This document shows, one piece after another, positions 10,820 through 21,699 of a stretch of DNA of 64,000 nt; within the stretch, counting starts at the first letter, position 1; each line of letters starts with the position of its first letter. Origin of the DNA: Galeopsis tetrahit. Its lineage: Eukaryota > Streptophyta > Magnoliopsida > Lamiales > Lamiaceae. The notes below the pieces were generated by a model. The model worked only from the letters and a program-made list of their open reading frames with translations. It was not told the origin of the DNA and did no database searches. The stretch covers positions 61,959,265 through 62,023,264 of the forward strand of contig OY776121.1 of assembly GCA_963675135.1 (NCBI GenBank), written 5' to 3'. Made by a program: the position numbers and the translations under genes.

Positions 10820-11480
10820 TTGAAAAAGTGTATGTTATTATGACTAAAAAGTGTATCTTTGTTTTTTTTAATGAACAGTGTATGTTATTATATTGAAAAG
10901 TACAACATTGTTTTTAATTAAAAGTGTATGTTATTATAACTGAAAAATTTATGATATTATAATTGAAAAGTGTAAGTTATATATTAATGAAAAGTGTATG
11001 TTATTATAACTGCAAAGTGTATGATCTATTAATGAAAAGTGTATGTTTATTTAATGAAAATTGTCTGTCATTATAATTGCAAAGTGTATGATCTATTTAA
11101 TGAAAAGTGTATGTTATTATAACTAAAAAGTGTATGTTATATTAATGAAAAGTGTAAGTTATATATTAATGAAAAGTGTATGGTATTATAATTGAAAAGT
11201 GTATGATATTATAACTGAAAAGTGTATGATAATGATACACCTTTTGTTTTTTTGTATTTGCACTTTCATAATCTAGAAAAACTGGTGCTAAATTTTTTCA
11301 AAAAAATTATTATTAATTTTACACGTTTTATTGTTATTATAACTGCAAAGTGTATGATCTATTTAATGAAAAGTGTATGTTATATTAATGAAAAATGTAA
11401 ATTATATATTAATGAAAAGTGTATGGTATTATAATTGAAAAGTGTATGATATTATAACTGAAAAGTGTATGCTAATGATA
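10820..11480. repeat. AAAAGTGTATG minisatellite with higher-order copies
   Basis: More than 20 short units follow the pattern GAAAAGTGTATG-TTATTATAACT. A larger ~240-bp block is duplicated (compare 11170-11340 with 11415-11580). Confidence 0.85.
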
Positions 11481-11862
11481 CATCTTTTGTTTATTTGTAT
11501 TTGCACTTTCATAATCTAGAAAAACTGGTGCTAAATTTTTTTAAAAAAATTATTATTAATTTTACACGTTTTATTATTTTTTTACTTGCACTTTTATTAC
11601 TATTAATTATATTATTAGTAAGTGCAATTAATGATATTACTATTACTTTCACTTTTTTTATAATGTATAAAAAATATGTTGCTAATTTTTTTTAAATTAT
11701 TATTAATTTTACAAATTTTATTATTTATTAATTGCACTTTTAATGTATAAAAAAATGTTGCTATTGAATTTTACAAATTTTACAATTTATTAATTGCACT
11801 TTTAATGTATAAAAAAAAATAAAAACTGTTGCTAAAATAAAATATCGAAAATTATGTTAAAA

Positions 11863-11924
11863 GTAGGAATCGAACCTGGGACTTGATGCTATGGCAATCC
11901 AAGGACAACCACTAGGCTACAATG
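11863..11924 (-). other. tRNA-like module
   Basis: The minus strand has A-box-like TAGCCTAGTGGTTG and B-box GGTTCGATTCC at tRNA spacing. It does not fold into a full tRNA by eye, so it is probably a SINE head or tRNA relic within the MULE. Confidence 0.55.
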
Positions 11925-12339
11925 GGTTTTGTTAAATATTTTATTATTTATCCTATATATAATATATATTCTTTATATAGCTGGACTCAAGTACACCGTG
12001 TACTTGAGTACACAGCAGCCCTACCCAATGTAAATTATAAATTATTATACAAATCATATAATTTACATTTGAAGAATATGACCGGGGTAGTTGGAGTTGT
12101 CCCTTTTTTTAATACATATTTATAATTTTCTTTCAAATTTCAGATTTTAGTATATATTTTTATTTTGAATTTTTATATTTTTAATTAATTAGAGAAAAAT
12201 GGCTAAGTAGAATTTGAGCATGATTCAGATTTTAATGATGTTTTTATTTAATTTTAAAAAATATATACATTAAAATCAGTATTTGTTTTCAAATTTTATT
12301 AAAGTTTTCAGATTTTATTATATTTAAATGATTAAAATT

Positions 12340-12495
12340 GGAGTTTAAACTTAAAGGACTAAAATAGATTTTAAAAAGGACTAAAATTAATAGCTTGTAA
12401 GATATAGAATGTATTTTGTAAAGTTAAAAATTTAAAGGATTTGTTTTGGAATCACTTAAATTTAAAGGACAAAAAAAATATTTCCTCAAAGTTAT
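12340..12495 (-). repeat. diverged MULE terminus
   Basis: Its reverse complement resembles the TIR of the element at 5131-6270 (GTCCTTTAA..., ATTCCAAAA-AAATC, AACTTTACAAAATAC). No matching partner or target duplication was found. Confidence 0.5.
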
Positions 12496-13315
12496 TATGA
12501 AACGTCAGAAAAATATAAAAGTTATTATGAAAATGAATGGAATATTATTTTGATGAAATTAGGAAGCGACAATCAGTTAATTTTTAGGAATTAATGAAAA
12601 TTAATGAAGGATGTTGTGTGAGACGAAAGTACTCCATTCTAATAATTAATTTACTTTAAAATACAATTCGAATAGGGTCAACAAAAGTTCACGAATCATA
12701 TAATTAATAAGTGATGAAATCCGTTTTGTATATGCATATAAAATGCAAGAAAAAAGAAGCTAAACATATTTGTATTAACAATTTGTTGGTTATAACTAGT
12801 TCACCCCTTGATTCCTCTCTCCAAAGACATGAAGTTGATATATTTGTGATATTGGGATTTCAAGGACTTATTCCGATTTTTTTACCACAATTTAGTAATA
12901 GAAAGTTGACGGAGTCATTTATAAGTTATTCCATCTAACTACTAAAACTATATTTATTATTGTATTTGTAAGAGAATATAATAACTGAGTGACCAAATGT
13001 AAATGTGGGTGACCAAGAAAAGAGGTAAACTTGGGTTACCAAAATTGATAGGCAATATATTTTGGTCAACTTTGGCATGTGAATTTGTAGGCACACCTAA
13101 TGTATGCAAGTGATAGGTATTGATTACTAGCTACATTTGACCGAGCGTGTCGTCTTGATTTAGAAGCAACGTTGTTTAATTTCCATTAATATATTAAGCA
13201 GTAGACTGTACTATACTGGTATATGTAAAGGAGGTACGTAGCCTAGCTTTTATATTAATTATTTTGTCGTCATTACAATCTTTGATCGATAATCCGAAAA
13301 GAAAAGAGTTAGATC
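12496..13315. other. upstream region of NLR gene
   Basis: AT-rich. TTGACC/GGTCAA W-box cores occur near 13053 and 13138, and a possible TATA (TTTATATTAATT) near 13250. I see no other gene. Confidence 0.45.
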
Positions 13316-15925
13316 ATGAATCGTTACTTTTGGGTGATTGACATGATGATCGATATTAAGGGTCGTCTAAAAGGCAATGATAATTCATTGGAAATCTTTA
13401 AACTTGCATACCACCAACTGGAGTCATTTGAACAAGTTACCAAAACAAGCCTCTCTTTCGATTTACATGATTTAATCTTTCGTCAACTTCGTAGATTACA
13501 TGACATGGTAAATGAGATTAATTATAATTCGGATGCTGAAGATAAAGTGATTCTTCTTCAGAATATCAAGGCCAAAATTGATTCCTTCACCACTCAGGTG
13601 AAGATGATGGAGCACAACTGCAGTGACGGACTCTACAACACCACCTTTCTCGACCAACAAGACGAAGACGAAGACGGAGCTGCTGCTGTTTCATCAGCTG
13701 CAGAGTGGATGATAGGACTGCCTGATGTGTACCAGCGAGTCAAGGATAGGCTAATGAGTAATGAACAACATATGCTAACGATTGAACGAGTTACTTCACT
13801 CGTTGGTATGCCAGGCATCGGTAAAACTACTCTTGCTAACAAAATTTTCAACGATCCATCCATACTCCAAACCTTCCACCATCGTGTGTGGGTTCGAGTA
13901 GGCAAAAAATATCAAGCAAAACATATCCCACGCCTCTTACTTCAGGAGATTGATCCGGCTGCAGCTCTTCAAATGCGAGATGATGAAGAAGAAGCAGTTG
14001 CGGACTACTTGAAGGCGTGTTTGAAGAGTAAGACATACCTCATTGTCTTAGATGATGTTTGGGACAGATATACAATGCATCACTTGGGTATATACTCCGA
14101 CAATTCTTTTCTTGACTATAAAAGTAGATATCATATCTTGCTTACAGGTAGGCTGCAACAGATACATCGTCATCATTCTGCCGGTATTTCTCTAAATGAT
14201 ACGATTATTATGAGGTTATTGAACAGAAAAGAAAGTTGGGATCTACTCTGTCACAAGGTCTTTTCTCAAGGCTTGTGTCCCCCTCAACTTGTGAAACCTG
14301 GAAAGAAGATTGCCGAGAATTGTGATGGTCTTCCTCTTACAATTCTCATTGTTGCTCGCACACTCTTCCAAGAGAAGAACAACCCAGAGTATTGGGACCA
14401 AGTTTCCAAGAATGAAAATCATCAAATTTTCATGGATGCATACGATGAAATGTCAAAGGTACTTGTTCCAAGCTACACCTACTTACCTCCAATTTTAAAG
14501 ATGTGCTTTATGTTTATAGGACTCTTTCCTAGAAAATACAAGGTACCTCGATCCAAACTCTTCAATTTATGGCTTGCTGATGGATTTTTTGAACTTAATG
14601 TTCACATTAATTCTTATCAAAAAGCTAATGATTTTTTGATGGAGCTTGTTTTCAATAGTGTTGTTATGGTCTACCAAGAAAGTAGTTTCAATCCTAGTCA
14701 CAAAATAAAAACTTGCGGCCTCCATTCTTCGTTTTGGCACCTGTCTAAAAAAAAGGCCAGGAAGACCAAGTTTGCACTTGTCTTAAGCAGTCGTAATGAT
14801 GCCTTAGGAGGAGATGGTATAGATGGTCACCACCGATTGTCCTTCAACACCAACGTTTTATTTGCCCTCAAAGATGTGCATAAATCGGTGGAGGATAATT
14901 GTGCATCCTCTGCACGTTCTGTCTTGTGTTTTGCTCCATATCTTCAATATCAAGTACCACTATGTTTTCGGTTGAAATTGTTGAAAGAACTGGATGCTCT
15001 TTCAATCCGTTTCTACGAGTTCCCTATGGAGGTACTACAACTTTTCCAGTTAGGCTACCTAGCTCTAACTACGAATGGAATGATCCCAGCTTCTATTTCC
15101 CAACTCCAATGCCTTGAGTTCCTTATTGTGGATCGACATCAAAGCATCAAGTCTTGTAAGGATGCATCGTATCTACCTGCGGAGATATGGAGTTTGCAAA
15201 AACTAAAACATCTTCAGGTCATGGGAAGCGACTTACCAGATCCTCCTCGTGGTGCTTCCTTGAAAAGCTTGTTGACGCTTTCAGATGTAAATGCTCGTAG
15301 ATGCAGTAAAGCCATTCTTGAAGGAATTCGTAATCTGGAGAATTTAAAAATTCGAATTGAATTGGCACCTGATGATGATGGTATCTGCTTCGATACTCAC
15401 TATATCTATGAGCATTTTAGACTACATTCACTCAAATGTGTTATTGTTAATCCTGATGTTGTTCTTTCGGTTGCTCTATTTTTTAAATTCCCCAAAACTC
15501 GAAGTTTTTTAACACATTTAAGTTTGAGTGGGTTGGGGTATCCTTGGAAAGAAATGAAGACCATTTCTTCATTATTAGAAGGCCTTGAGGTGCTCAAATT
15601 GAAAAACTATGCTTTTCAAGGTCCCGTGTGGGAACAAGAAGAAGAAGAAGGTTTCCGTTCTCTTAAGTCTCTTGTAATTGAAGACACAGATTTGGTGTAT
15701 TGGAAATTTGGAGCTGATGCCTTTCCCTATCTTTTGCACTTAAAAATAAAACATTGTTACAAATTAAAAACAATTGATAGCAAGTTTCACCATCATCTTA
15801 GAAGGATTGAACTCTTTGATTGCAACCCTTCATGTGTAAAGGAAATGAAAAAAGCTATCCCCAAATCTACTGGTTGTGTCATTGAGGTACATTCTTCATG
15901 GGATGAGAAGCGCGGGACGACATAA
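13316..15925 (+). CDS. CC-NB-LRR disease resistance protein (NLR)
   Basis: An intracellular immune receptor of 869 residues in a single exon. The N-terminal ~130 residues form a helical, Rx/R1-like coiled-coil region. The NB-ARC follows: P-loop GMPGIGKTTLA (164-174), RNBS-A VWVRVG (191-), kinase-2 YLIVLDDVWD (241-250), RNBS-B HILLTGR (273-279; LLTTR is usual), CDGLPLT (336-342) and RNBS-D CFMFIGLFPRKYK (about 397-409). The MHD motif position reads LHS (469-471), losing the aspartate that normally contacts ADP. Irregular leucine-rich repeats occupy about 540-850. It resembles proteins annotated as late-blight-resistance R1 homologues. The frame is fully open, so it is probably expressed or only recently inactivated. 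ATP binding looks possible; the altered MHD may change its resting state. A likely 3'-UTR intron follows the stop. Confidence 0.93.
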   Translation: MNRYFWVIDMMIDIKGRLKGNDNSLEIFKLAYHQLESFEQVTKTSLSFDLHDLIFRQLRRLHDMVNEINYNSDAEDKVILLQNIKAKIDSFTTQVKMMEHNCSDGLYNTTFLDQQDEDEDGAAAVSSAAEWMIGLPDVYQRVKDRLMSNEQHMLTIERVTSLVGMPGIGKTTLANKIFNDPSILQTFHHRVWVRVGKKYQAKHIPRLLLQEIDPAAALQMRDDEEEAVADYLKACLKSKTYLIVLDDVWDRYTMHHLGIYSDNSFLDYKSRYHILLTGRLQQIHRHHSAGISLNDTIIMRLLNRKESWDLLCHKVFSQGLCPPQLVKPGKKIAENCDGLPLTILIVARTLFQEKNNPEYWDQVSKNENHQIFMDAYDEMSKVLVPSYTYLPPILKMCFMFIGLFPRKYKVPRSKLFNLWLADGFFELNVHINSYQKANDFLMELVFNSVVMVYQESSFNPSHKIKTCGLHSSFWHLSKKKARKTKFALVLSSRNDALGGDGIDGHHRLSFNTNVLFALKDVHKSVEDNCASSARSVLCFAPYLQYQVPLCFRLKLLKELDALSIRFYEFPMEVLQLFQLGYLALTTNGMIPASISQLQCLEFLIVDRHQSIKSCKDASYLPAEIWSLQKLKHLQVMGSDLPDPPRGASLKSLLTLSDVNARRCSKAILEGIRNLENLKIRIELAPDDDGICFDTHYIYEHFRLHSLKCVIVNPDVVLSVALFFKFPKTRSFLTHLSLSGLGYPWKEMKTISSLLEGLEVLKLKNYAFQGPVWEQEEEEGFRSLKSLVIEDTDLVYWKFGADAFPYLLHLKIKHCYKLKTIDSKFHHHLRRIELFDCNPSCVKEMKKAIPKSTGCVIEVHSSWDEKRGTT

Positions 15926-15957
15926 CTGACGACCTACTCACTTCACTCAAATTAAAG

Positions 15958-16189
15958 GTAAATATATTCAATCATTTTCAATTTACATTATTACTTTATT
16001 ATTCTATACATATAGCTAGCTAGCTCTCTTGTCATAATAATGTAATAAGTTTGGATGCATGTGTTGGTTATTTCATTTTATTTACATGCATGCATGTGTG
16101 AGATTGATTGAGTGTATGATAAATAGAATACAACTAGCTAGCTAGCTAGTGGAGTAACAAATTTTGTATGTCTGTTTGTGTGTTTACAG
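15958..16189 (+). other. probable 3'-UTR intron of NLR gene
   Basis: Donor AAAG|GTAAAT lies 32 nt after the stop and acceptor TTTACAG ends at 16189, with a pyrimidine-rich tract in between. It is predicted from sequence only. The distance from the stop is short enough that it should not by itself trigger nonsense-mediated decay. Confidence 0.5.
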
Positions 16190-16510
16190 ATGGATGTGCA
16201 ACTACACATGTAGAAAGAACGCTACCCGGTGGTGGCATGGATTCAAATGTCAAGTTTTTCTCATTGTATTAGTAGTAGTAGTAATTGTTTTGGTGGTTTT
16301 TCAACTTAGAAACATTAATTTTACGTACTCATTTTTGTAAATTGATTGAATCCCTTGCTGGGAGCATGTTTTAATTACTCCATATATGTGTTCAATGTCT
16401 TGTACACTCCCTTAGCATGCCTAAAAACAGGGGCGGAAGCAGAGAAAAGAAAAAAAGAAGAAAATCAGCATCATCTTAACATTCCAAGACTGTTATAGGG
16501 CTATTTAAAT
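16190..16510 (+). other. 3' flank of NLR gene
   Basis: Contains the putative last UTR exon and AT-rich sequence. No other gene is seen. Confidence 0.4.
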
Positions 16511-17630
16511 TCATGCATGTTGTAACTTATCTCCTTTGTCCTTATCCAGCTCCATAGTATAATTTTTTACTCCTCGAGACCTCTTCCTCATGTAGATTTT
16601 TGCATTCCACAATGATATTCCCAAATACATATAGCTATCTCTCTTACCTTTAAGTATACTGCTAAAGAGATTAAAGTTCATTAATGCTTCTTCGGGTGAT
16701 GCTACCGTTACTCCTAACCATTTACATATCTCCATCCACACTTGGTACGCAAAATCACACTCAAATAAAACATTTCGCACGGATTCATAGCAGGTTTCAC
16801 AGAAGACACAATTAATGTTAGTATTTGCATCTATTACTCCCCTCGATCCTTTGAAGCTTGCTCTTTGTCCCCAACATGGTTCTCCAAGCATGTATTGAGA
16901 CTTTCGTCGTCGTCTAGCTCTCTGTTTTGAAGCCAACTAGTATGTTGCTTTGGTTGAATACTTGCCATCCAATGATAGCTTCCAACTCCAATGATCGTCT
17001 ACGTCTTGTTTCAACGAAAATCTGTTAACTACAATCAACAAATTATTTAGCATGTCTACATTTCTTCCCCTCTCCACTCTCATCTCCCCAATATTTTTTA
17101 TCTTGTCAATGCTCAAATTATATAATCTTGAAAAGCTATTCCTAAGACTCTACTCGCCGACCATCCATATATCCCCCACTCTGTTGCCTTGAGCACATCT
17201 CCCCACCAGCCCTTTAATGTCCTTTAGGTTGTGTTTGGATAGGGGGATTTGATTTGAGGAGGCATTTTAAATGAAAGGAGTTAAAAATAGATGGATTTCA
17301 AATAATATGGTTTTAGTGAGGATTTGAAATCTCTCTCAATTTTAACTAAAAAGTGTATGGACACAAATGTAAGTATTTGAAATCAATTTTAATCTAAACA
17401 TGTAGAATGGATTTGGGATGTGGATTTGAAATCCATAAGCCCAAATCCACCCAACCAAACGCAGCCTTAATGTATTGCCTCTTCTCAGTATATTGCCTCC
17501 CAGCTAACCCCATATTTTAACTCAATGACCTTCGCACACAAGCTTTCTTTCTTATTGTAAAATCTCCACAACCACTTTTCTAGAGTACTCAAAACTCTTA
17601 CAAAACTTCCAACTCACATAGCGCCTGAGG
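16511..17630 (-). pseudogene. LINE (L1-type) ORF2 C-terminal relic
   Basis: The minus strand encodes fragments of the post-RT region of a plant LINE. First come KWLWRFYNKKESLC and ELKYGVSWEA (17510-17600). Next are RLYNLSIDKIKNIGEMRVERG-like residues (17060-17150) and WKLSLDGKYSTKATY-stop. Last is the zf-RVT zinc-binding domain with C-x2-C (CVFCETCYESVRNVLFECDF, VWMEICKWLGV). Frames change and stops occur, so it is dead. A Tourist MITE (17227-17466) split it. Reverse transcriptase and endonuclease domains are not present. Confidence 0.75.
17227..17466. mobile_element. Tourist-like MITE (PIF/Harbinger)
   Basis: 240 bp from GGTTGTGTTTGG to CCAAACGCAGCC, with target duplication TTA (17224-17226 and 17467-17469), inserted into the LINE relic. 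Confidence 0.8.
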
Positions 17631-17639
17631 AATGAAGCT

Positions 17640-17998
17640 ACTGTGTTGTATTGCTACTGTTTCGAATTCAAATCGAAAAGGAAGTCTATTTTGTGTGCCG
17701 GGTAGAGTAAATGAGTAAATAGGATAGCACCTGATTCGAATGTAATTTGCATGATTTTAGTGTACACTTTGAATTTAATTTTCTCATAATTTCATGATTT
17801 TAATGTTTAATTTAACTAATTGCACTTAATTTTATTTTTTTAAAAATTATGTTTTATGTATTTTGCAGGAAAAATGAAGATTTTGAAATAAAAAAACACC
17901 TACCTAATATTTTGTGAAGTCAAACAAAAGAAGAAAACATGATCAAGAACGAGTTAGTGAGAGGAGGAGAACGAAATTGGGCTCATTTAATTAATTAA
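17640..17998. other. AT-rich intergenic sequence
   Basis: No gene or repeat is recognised. Confidence 0.4.
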
Positions 17999-18273
17999 GA
18001 CTCCATTTGGATGGAGGGATTTATTCTATGGATTTTAAATCCACAATCCAAATCCACTTCAATTATTTGGATTAAAAAGTAAGTGAATGGATTTGAAATA
18101 TTTAGCATAGTTAGAATTGAAATCCAAATACAGTTCACTTATTTGAATTAAAAAGTAAGTGAATGGATTTTAAATTCTCACTAAAATCATGTCATTTGAA
18201 ATTCATGTATTTCTAAATACATTCATTTCGAATGTCTTCACATATCAAATTCCTTCATCCAAACACAACTTAA
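17999..18273. mobile_element. Tourist-like MITE, second family member
   Basis: It starts AGACTCCATTTGGATGGAGG and ends CCTTCATCCAAACACAAC, with TTA on both sides. It contains a repeated segment ATTAAAAAGTAAGTGAATGG (near 18070 and 18150). Confidence 0.65.
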
Positions 18274-18429
18274 GGCGGTGTTTGTTTTGGGATTGATCAA
18301 TCCGGATTTGGATTGGCCCAATCCCAATCCAATCTCTCTCAATCCATCTCAATCCAAATATCAATTCACCCCTATAAATCTATTTTTATACAATCAAATC
18401 ACTATTTTTCTTTTCAATCACTCATTTCT

Positions 18430-18510
18430 CTTCTACTTTCTTCTCTCTCTTACTTTTCTTTCACACTCATTCTTTCTCCTACTTTCTTCTCTCTCTTACT
18501 TTTCTTTCAC
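18430..18510. repeat. CT-rich tandem duplication
   Basis: Two copies of CTACTTTCTTCTCTCTCTTA-CTTTTCTTTCAC. Confidence 0.85.
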
Positions 18511-18517
18511 TATTAAC

Positions 18518-19272
18518 CAGTGTTTTCATAATCGGACCGGAGATCAAACCGGACTGAACACCGGTTTGCGGTTCAACCGCCGGTTCAACCATTAAAATGG
18601 AGCACACTTAAAATACGTCAAGTAAATACATATACTCAAATATCTAAAATATATACACAAAATTTTAAATATATAATATTAACACAATTTTTTTAACTGG
18701 GCCTATTTAGGCCCAAACAATAGAATATAATTCAACCATTTTATAAAATTGGCCCGTCATTCGAAATTCTATACTCAGAAGTCAAAACCCTAGATCTAAG
18801 CCTCAAACCCTCAATAATTAAAACATTTTAAATATATGTATGTATGTTGTGTGCGGCGCAACAACTGTCAACTCCACTATATGTATATATATATCGTTGG
18901 TACTCGGAGAAGAAACAGTCGTCGACGGAACTTAGAAACTTGATTGAGAAGATGCGCTGTGACGCAGTTGCTGGTTCGCGGTGGCTAAGGCGCCGTCGTG
19001 CTGTGGTCGCGGGTCTAGGGTTCATGGCTGAGGGTTAGGAAGGAAGAAAACGCGTAAAACAGATGTTGAAAAAAGGTAAAAATCTGAAATAATAGAATTA
19101 GAATTAAAATAAAATATTAAAAAAATGTGAACCGGTTAAACCGAATTTTCCGGGTTTGGCCGGTTTTTGACCGGTTTTTCGATTCACTGTCGGTTTGATC
19201 CGGTCTAACCGTAAAAACGGTTATATAGTTCATATCACGGTTGAACCGGTCGGTCCGATTTTGAAAACACTG
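18518..19272. mobile_element. non-autonomous hAT element
   Basis: Ends are CAGTGTTTTCATAATCGGAC and GTCCGATTTTGAAAACACTG. The 8-bp flanks CTATTAAC and CTACTAAC agree at 7 of 8 positions. Subterminal regions are rich in ACCGG/CCGGTT motifs. A GC-richer interior (18840-19040) could be captured sequence. No transposase is present. Confidence 0.8.
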
Positions 19273-19399
19273 CTACTAACAATAATAAAATATTATAACA
19301 TCACTCTTGATGTTACATAAAATTACATCTACCCCTCATTTTCAATCTTTAACTAAACAAAATTATTATTCATGGATTACCCAAATCTGCACCCTTTCT

Positions 19400-20040
19400 A
19401 AAATTTGTCTAAGATAGATGCACCCTCTCGAATTGTCTTAAATACCCTTTTATCTTTTAAAATACGTTTACTAACTAAACTCCACCCTAAAACCCTAATT
19501 TCCTTCTTCCTCTCTTCTTTCTTTTCTGTCGCCTCACCCCTTCTTCCTCCATTCTTTTCTCCTTCCCTCATTCATCCACCACCACCCGCCGATCGCCACC
19601 GCCCGCCACCCATCCTTCCCCAGTCAGGAAAAAAAAAACCATACCCAGACCACCCACCACACTCTGTCCCCGCCCTAGCCCACCCCAACCTACCAAAAAA
19701 AAAAGCTGCGTGTAGGTAAATTTTTTTTTAATTTTCGACACACTAGGGTCGACTATATACACTTTCGTCGACAAATTGTTATCGACGAGAGTGTATATGG
19801 TCGACCAATTGTTGTCAATTTTTTTTTATATAAATTTTGACAAACCAATGTCGATCATATACACTCTCGTCGACAAATTGTTGTCGATGAGAATATATAT
19901 GGTCGACACTGAATTGTTGAAATTTATAAAAAAAAAAATTGTGATTTTTCTAAATATATTTTAGAATTTCTGAATTTATTTTGGTTTGGTGGTCATCGAA
20001 AATAGTGTCGACGACCATATTAGTAAAATATATTTTTTAT
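19400..20040. mobile_element. GTCGAC-hairpin MULE family, truncated copy A
   Basis: The left part (GATAGATGCACCCTCTCG, then AAACCCTAATTTCC and a C-rich block with CCGCCCGCC) aligns with the element at 23653-31329. The interior (19735-19915) has two long imperfect hairpins bounded by GTCGAC: arms ATATACACT-TCGTCGAC and GTCGA-GAGTGTATAT. Proper terminal repeats were not found, so the copy is truncated. The frames in the C-rich block are not convincing genes. Confidence 0.6.
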
Positions 20041-20060
20041 TTTTTGGTATAATTATTATA

Positions 20061-20344
20061 CTCCCTCCGTTCCGGAGGAACTTGCACCCTTTGACCGGCA
20101 CACATTTTAAGAAATGTATAAGAAAATGTGTAATGGTTGATGTTTTGAAGGGTAGTTTTGTAAACTTTTATGAATAAAGTAAAGTAAAAAGTAGATTGAG
20201 TGTGAAAATGTAATGGCATATGGGTAAATATGAGTATATTTTTAAGGGTGAGGGTTGTGAAGATATTTCATTTTATGGAGTGTGCAAATTGGTATGGGAC
20301 ATCCATATATAAAAAGTGTGCAAATTCCTGTGGAACGGAGGGAG
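20061..20344. mobile_element. Stowaway MITE
   Basis: 284 bp, starting CTCCCTCCGTTCC and ending GGAACGGAGGGAG, with TA on each side (20059-20060 and 20345-20346). Confidence 0.92.
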
Positions 20345-20405
20345 TATTAATTAAATGAAAGAGAGTCTCTTCAAGTATTAATTAAATGAAAGAGAGTCTC
20401 TTCAA
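20345..20405. repeat. tandem duplication of ~31 bp
   Basis: Two copies of TATTAATTAAATGAAAGAGA-GTCTCTTCAA. Confidence 0.9.
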
Positions 20406-20461
20406 AATGGAGGTGTAAATAGTCAGACCCATTAATTAAATGTCCCAGCCATTATTTTCTT

Positions 20462-21684
20462 AGGTTGAGGTATATACCCCTCCGGCTTTGATTAATGCAC
20501 TCCCCCTTTTATTTTTTAATTAAATATATATATATAAAATACTATATTTGCCCTTTAATAAAATATAGGGATACATACCCACCCCATTAACTCTAATTTC
20601 ATTTCTTCCCCAACCTCTCTACCGTCCCTCTCTTCCCTAACCTCTCTATTTTTTTTCATTTTCTGCACTTTCCCTCGCCGTCGCTCTCCCCCTCCCTTCC
20701 CCTCGTCGTCGATCGCCCCTTCCGTCACCGCCGCTCGCCTCGTTCGTCACCGCCACTTGCCTCGTCTGTTACCGCCACTATTTTTTTTTAATTTATGTAA
20801 CAAGCGGCGGCGCCGCCCCTCTCGCCCAGCGACGCCGCCTCCCTCCTTCGCCCCTAGCTGTTGCGGCCCGCCGGCGCTCGCCCCCATCCGCCGTCGGCGA
20901 AGAACATGTTTGTTTTTTTTTTTTTTTTCGTTTTCTGCAACTCCAACCCCCAATCCGCCTCCGCTGTTGAACTCGCGCCAAGACCCGCCGTACCCCCTCC
21001 CCCTCTCGTTGGTCGCTCCGCCCTTGCGGGTTTCTCCAGATTTTTTTTTTAATTTTCGATAATATTGAGTCGACCAAAAACAATCCGGTCGACTCTGTTT
21101 GTCGACTAGATTATTTTTGGCCGACTCAATATTATCGAATTTTTTTTTTTTTAAATTTGATCGATTAACCAGAGTCGACCGGATTGTTTTTTGTCGACAA
21201 ACCATTGTCGACGGGATAATTTTTGGTCGATTCAATATAAAAGAAAATTTTAATTTTTTTTTTTTAAAATGGTCGATAAACCAGAGTCGACCTGATTGTT
21301 TTTGGTCGACGGTAGAATTTTTAGTCGACTCTGGTTTATCGAAAATAAGTTTTCGTTTTAGTTGAATTTTTAAGTTTTTGGTTTAGAGTTTAGAATTTGT
21401 TGAGTTTTGTTAAGTTTTGTGGATTAGTGGAAATTTATTTTTAAGTTTTGTTATTGAATTTTTTTTTTTTGATGTAAGAGAATGTGGTTGTGACTGCCGG
21501 AGGTGATGGTGGTTGCTGGAGGAACGGCGGCGACAGCGACTGAGCTGCAAAATTAAGATTAATGCATTAAAGCTAGGGTTTTAGAGGGGAATGTATGCAT
21601 CTAACATAATTTAGTACCATGGCAAAATTGATATTTTGTAAGAATATTGAATTAAAAAAAATGAAGGAGGGGTGTATTCAACCC
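20462..21684. mobile_element. GTCGAC-hairpin MULE family, copy B
   Basis: Ends are AGGTTGAGGTATATACCCC and GGAGGGGTGTATTCAACCC. A perfect 9-bp target duplication TATTTTCTT (20453-20461 and 21685-21693) points to the Mutator superfamily. Order of parts: TIR; a CCCTCTC-rich stretch; a GCC-rich block with oligo-T runs followed by CTGCAA or GCGGCGGCGCC; three long hairpins built on nine GTCGAC sites (21060-21345), for example arms TTCGATAATATTGAGTCG and CGACTCAATATTATCGAA; then a short GC-rich segment GGAACGGCGGCGACAG and CTGCAAAATTA. No transposase is encoded. Confidence 0.85.
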
Positions 21685-21699
21685 TATTTTCTTTCAAAT

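Larger units (their letters stand above)
10675..12026. mobile_element. probable MULE with palindromic termini
   Basis: Each end holds a hairpin of the form TACTCAAGTACA-YG-GTGTACTTGAGT (near 10690-10720 and 11984-12013), and the ends are inverted relative to each other. A perfect 9-bp direct repeat AATGTAAAT (10666-10674 and 12027-12035) sits at equal distance from both hairpins, as expected for a Mutator-type insertion. The outer ~20 bp of the TIRs are diverged. The interior holds a W-box cluster, a minisatellite and a tRNA-like module, but no transposase. Confidence 0.65.
18276..19366. mobile_element. Tourist-like element interrupted by a hAT
   Basis: The left end GGCGGTGTTTGTTTTGGGAT and the right part AATAAAATATTATAACATCA...AAACAAAATTATTATT match the two halves of the element at 55925-59790. 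The hAT at 18518-19272 sits between them. The right terminus is not sharply defined. Confidence 0.5.

Noticed and set aside
10820..11480. CRISPR-like array
   Set aside because: Repeat units vary, spacers are not unique, and the genome is clearly plant nuclear; this is a minisatellite.
8190..11924. Functional tRNA genes
   Set aside because: A- and B-box-like motifs are present but the cloverleaf stems do not pair; the context (A tail, target duplications, MULE interior) indicates SINEs or relics.
7640..12495. A ~4.9-kb Pack-MULE carrying the protease fragment
   Set aside because: The ends at 7640 and 12495 are only weakly similar and the flanks give no 9-bp duplication.
12711..12938. 75-codon frame upstream of the NLR
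   Set aside because: No domain, no splice support, average composition for AT-rich intergenic DNA.
20747..21235. 162-codon minus-strand frame and overlapping frames
   Set aside because: Runs through the GC-rich block and hairpins of MULE copy B; no domain and no conservation of frame with copy C.
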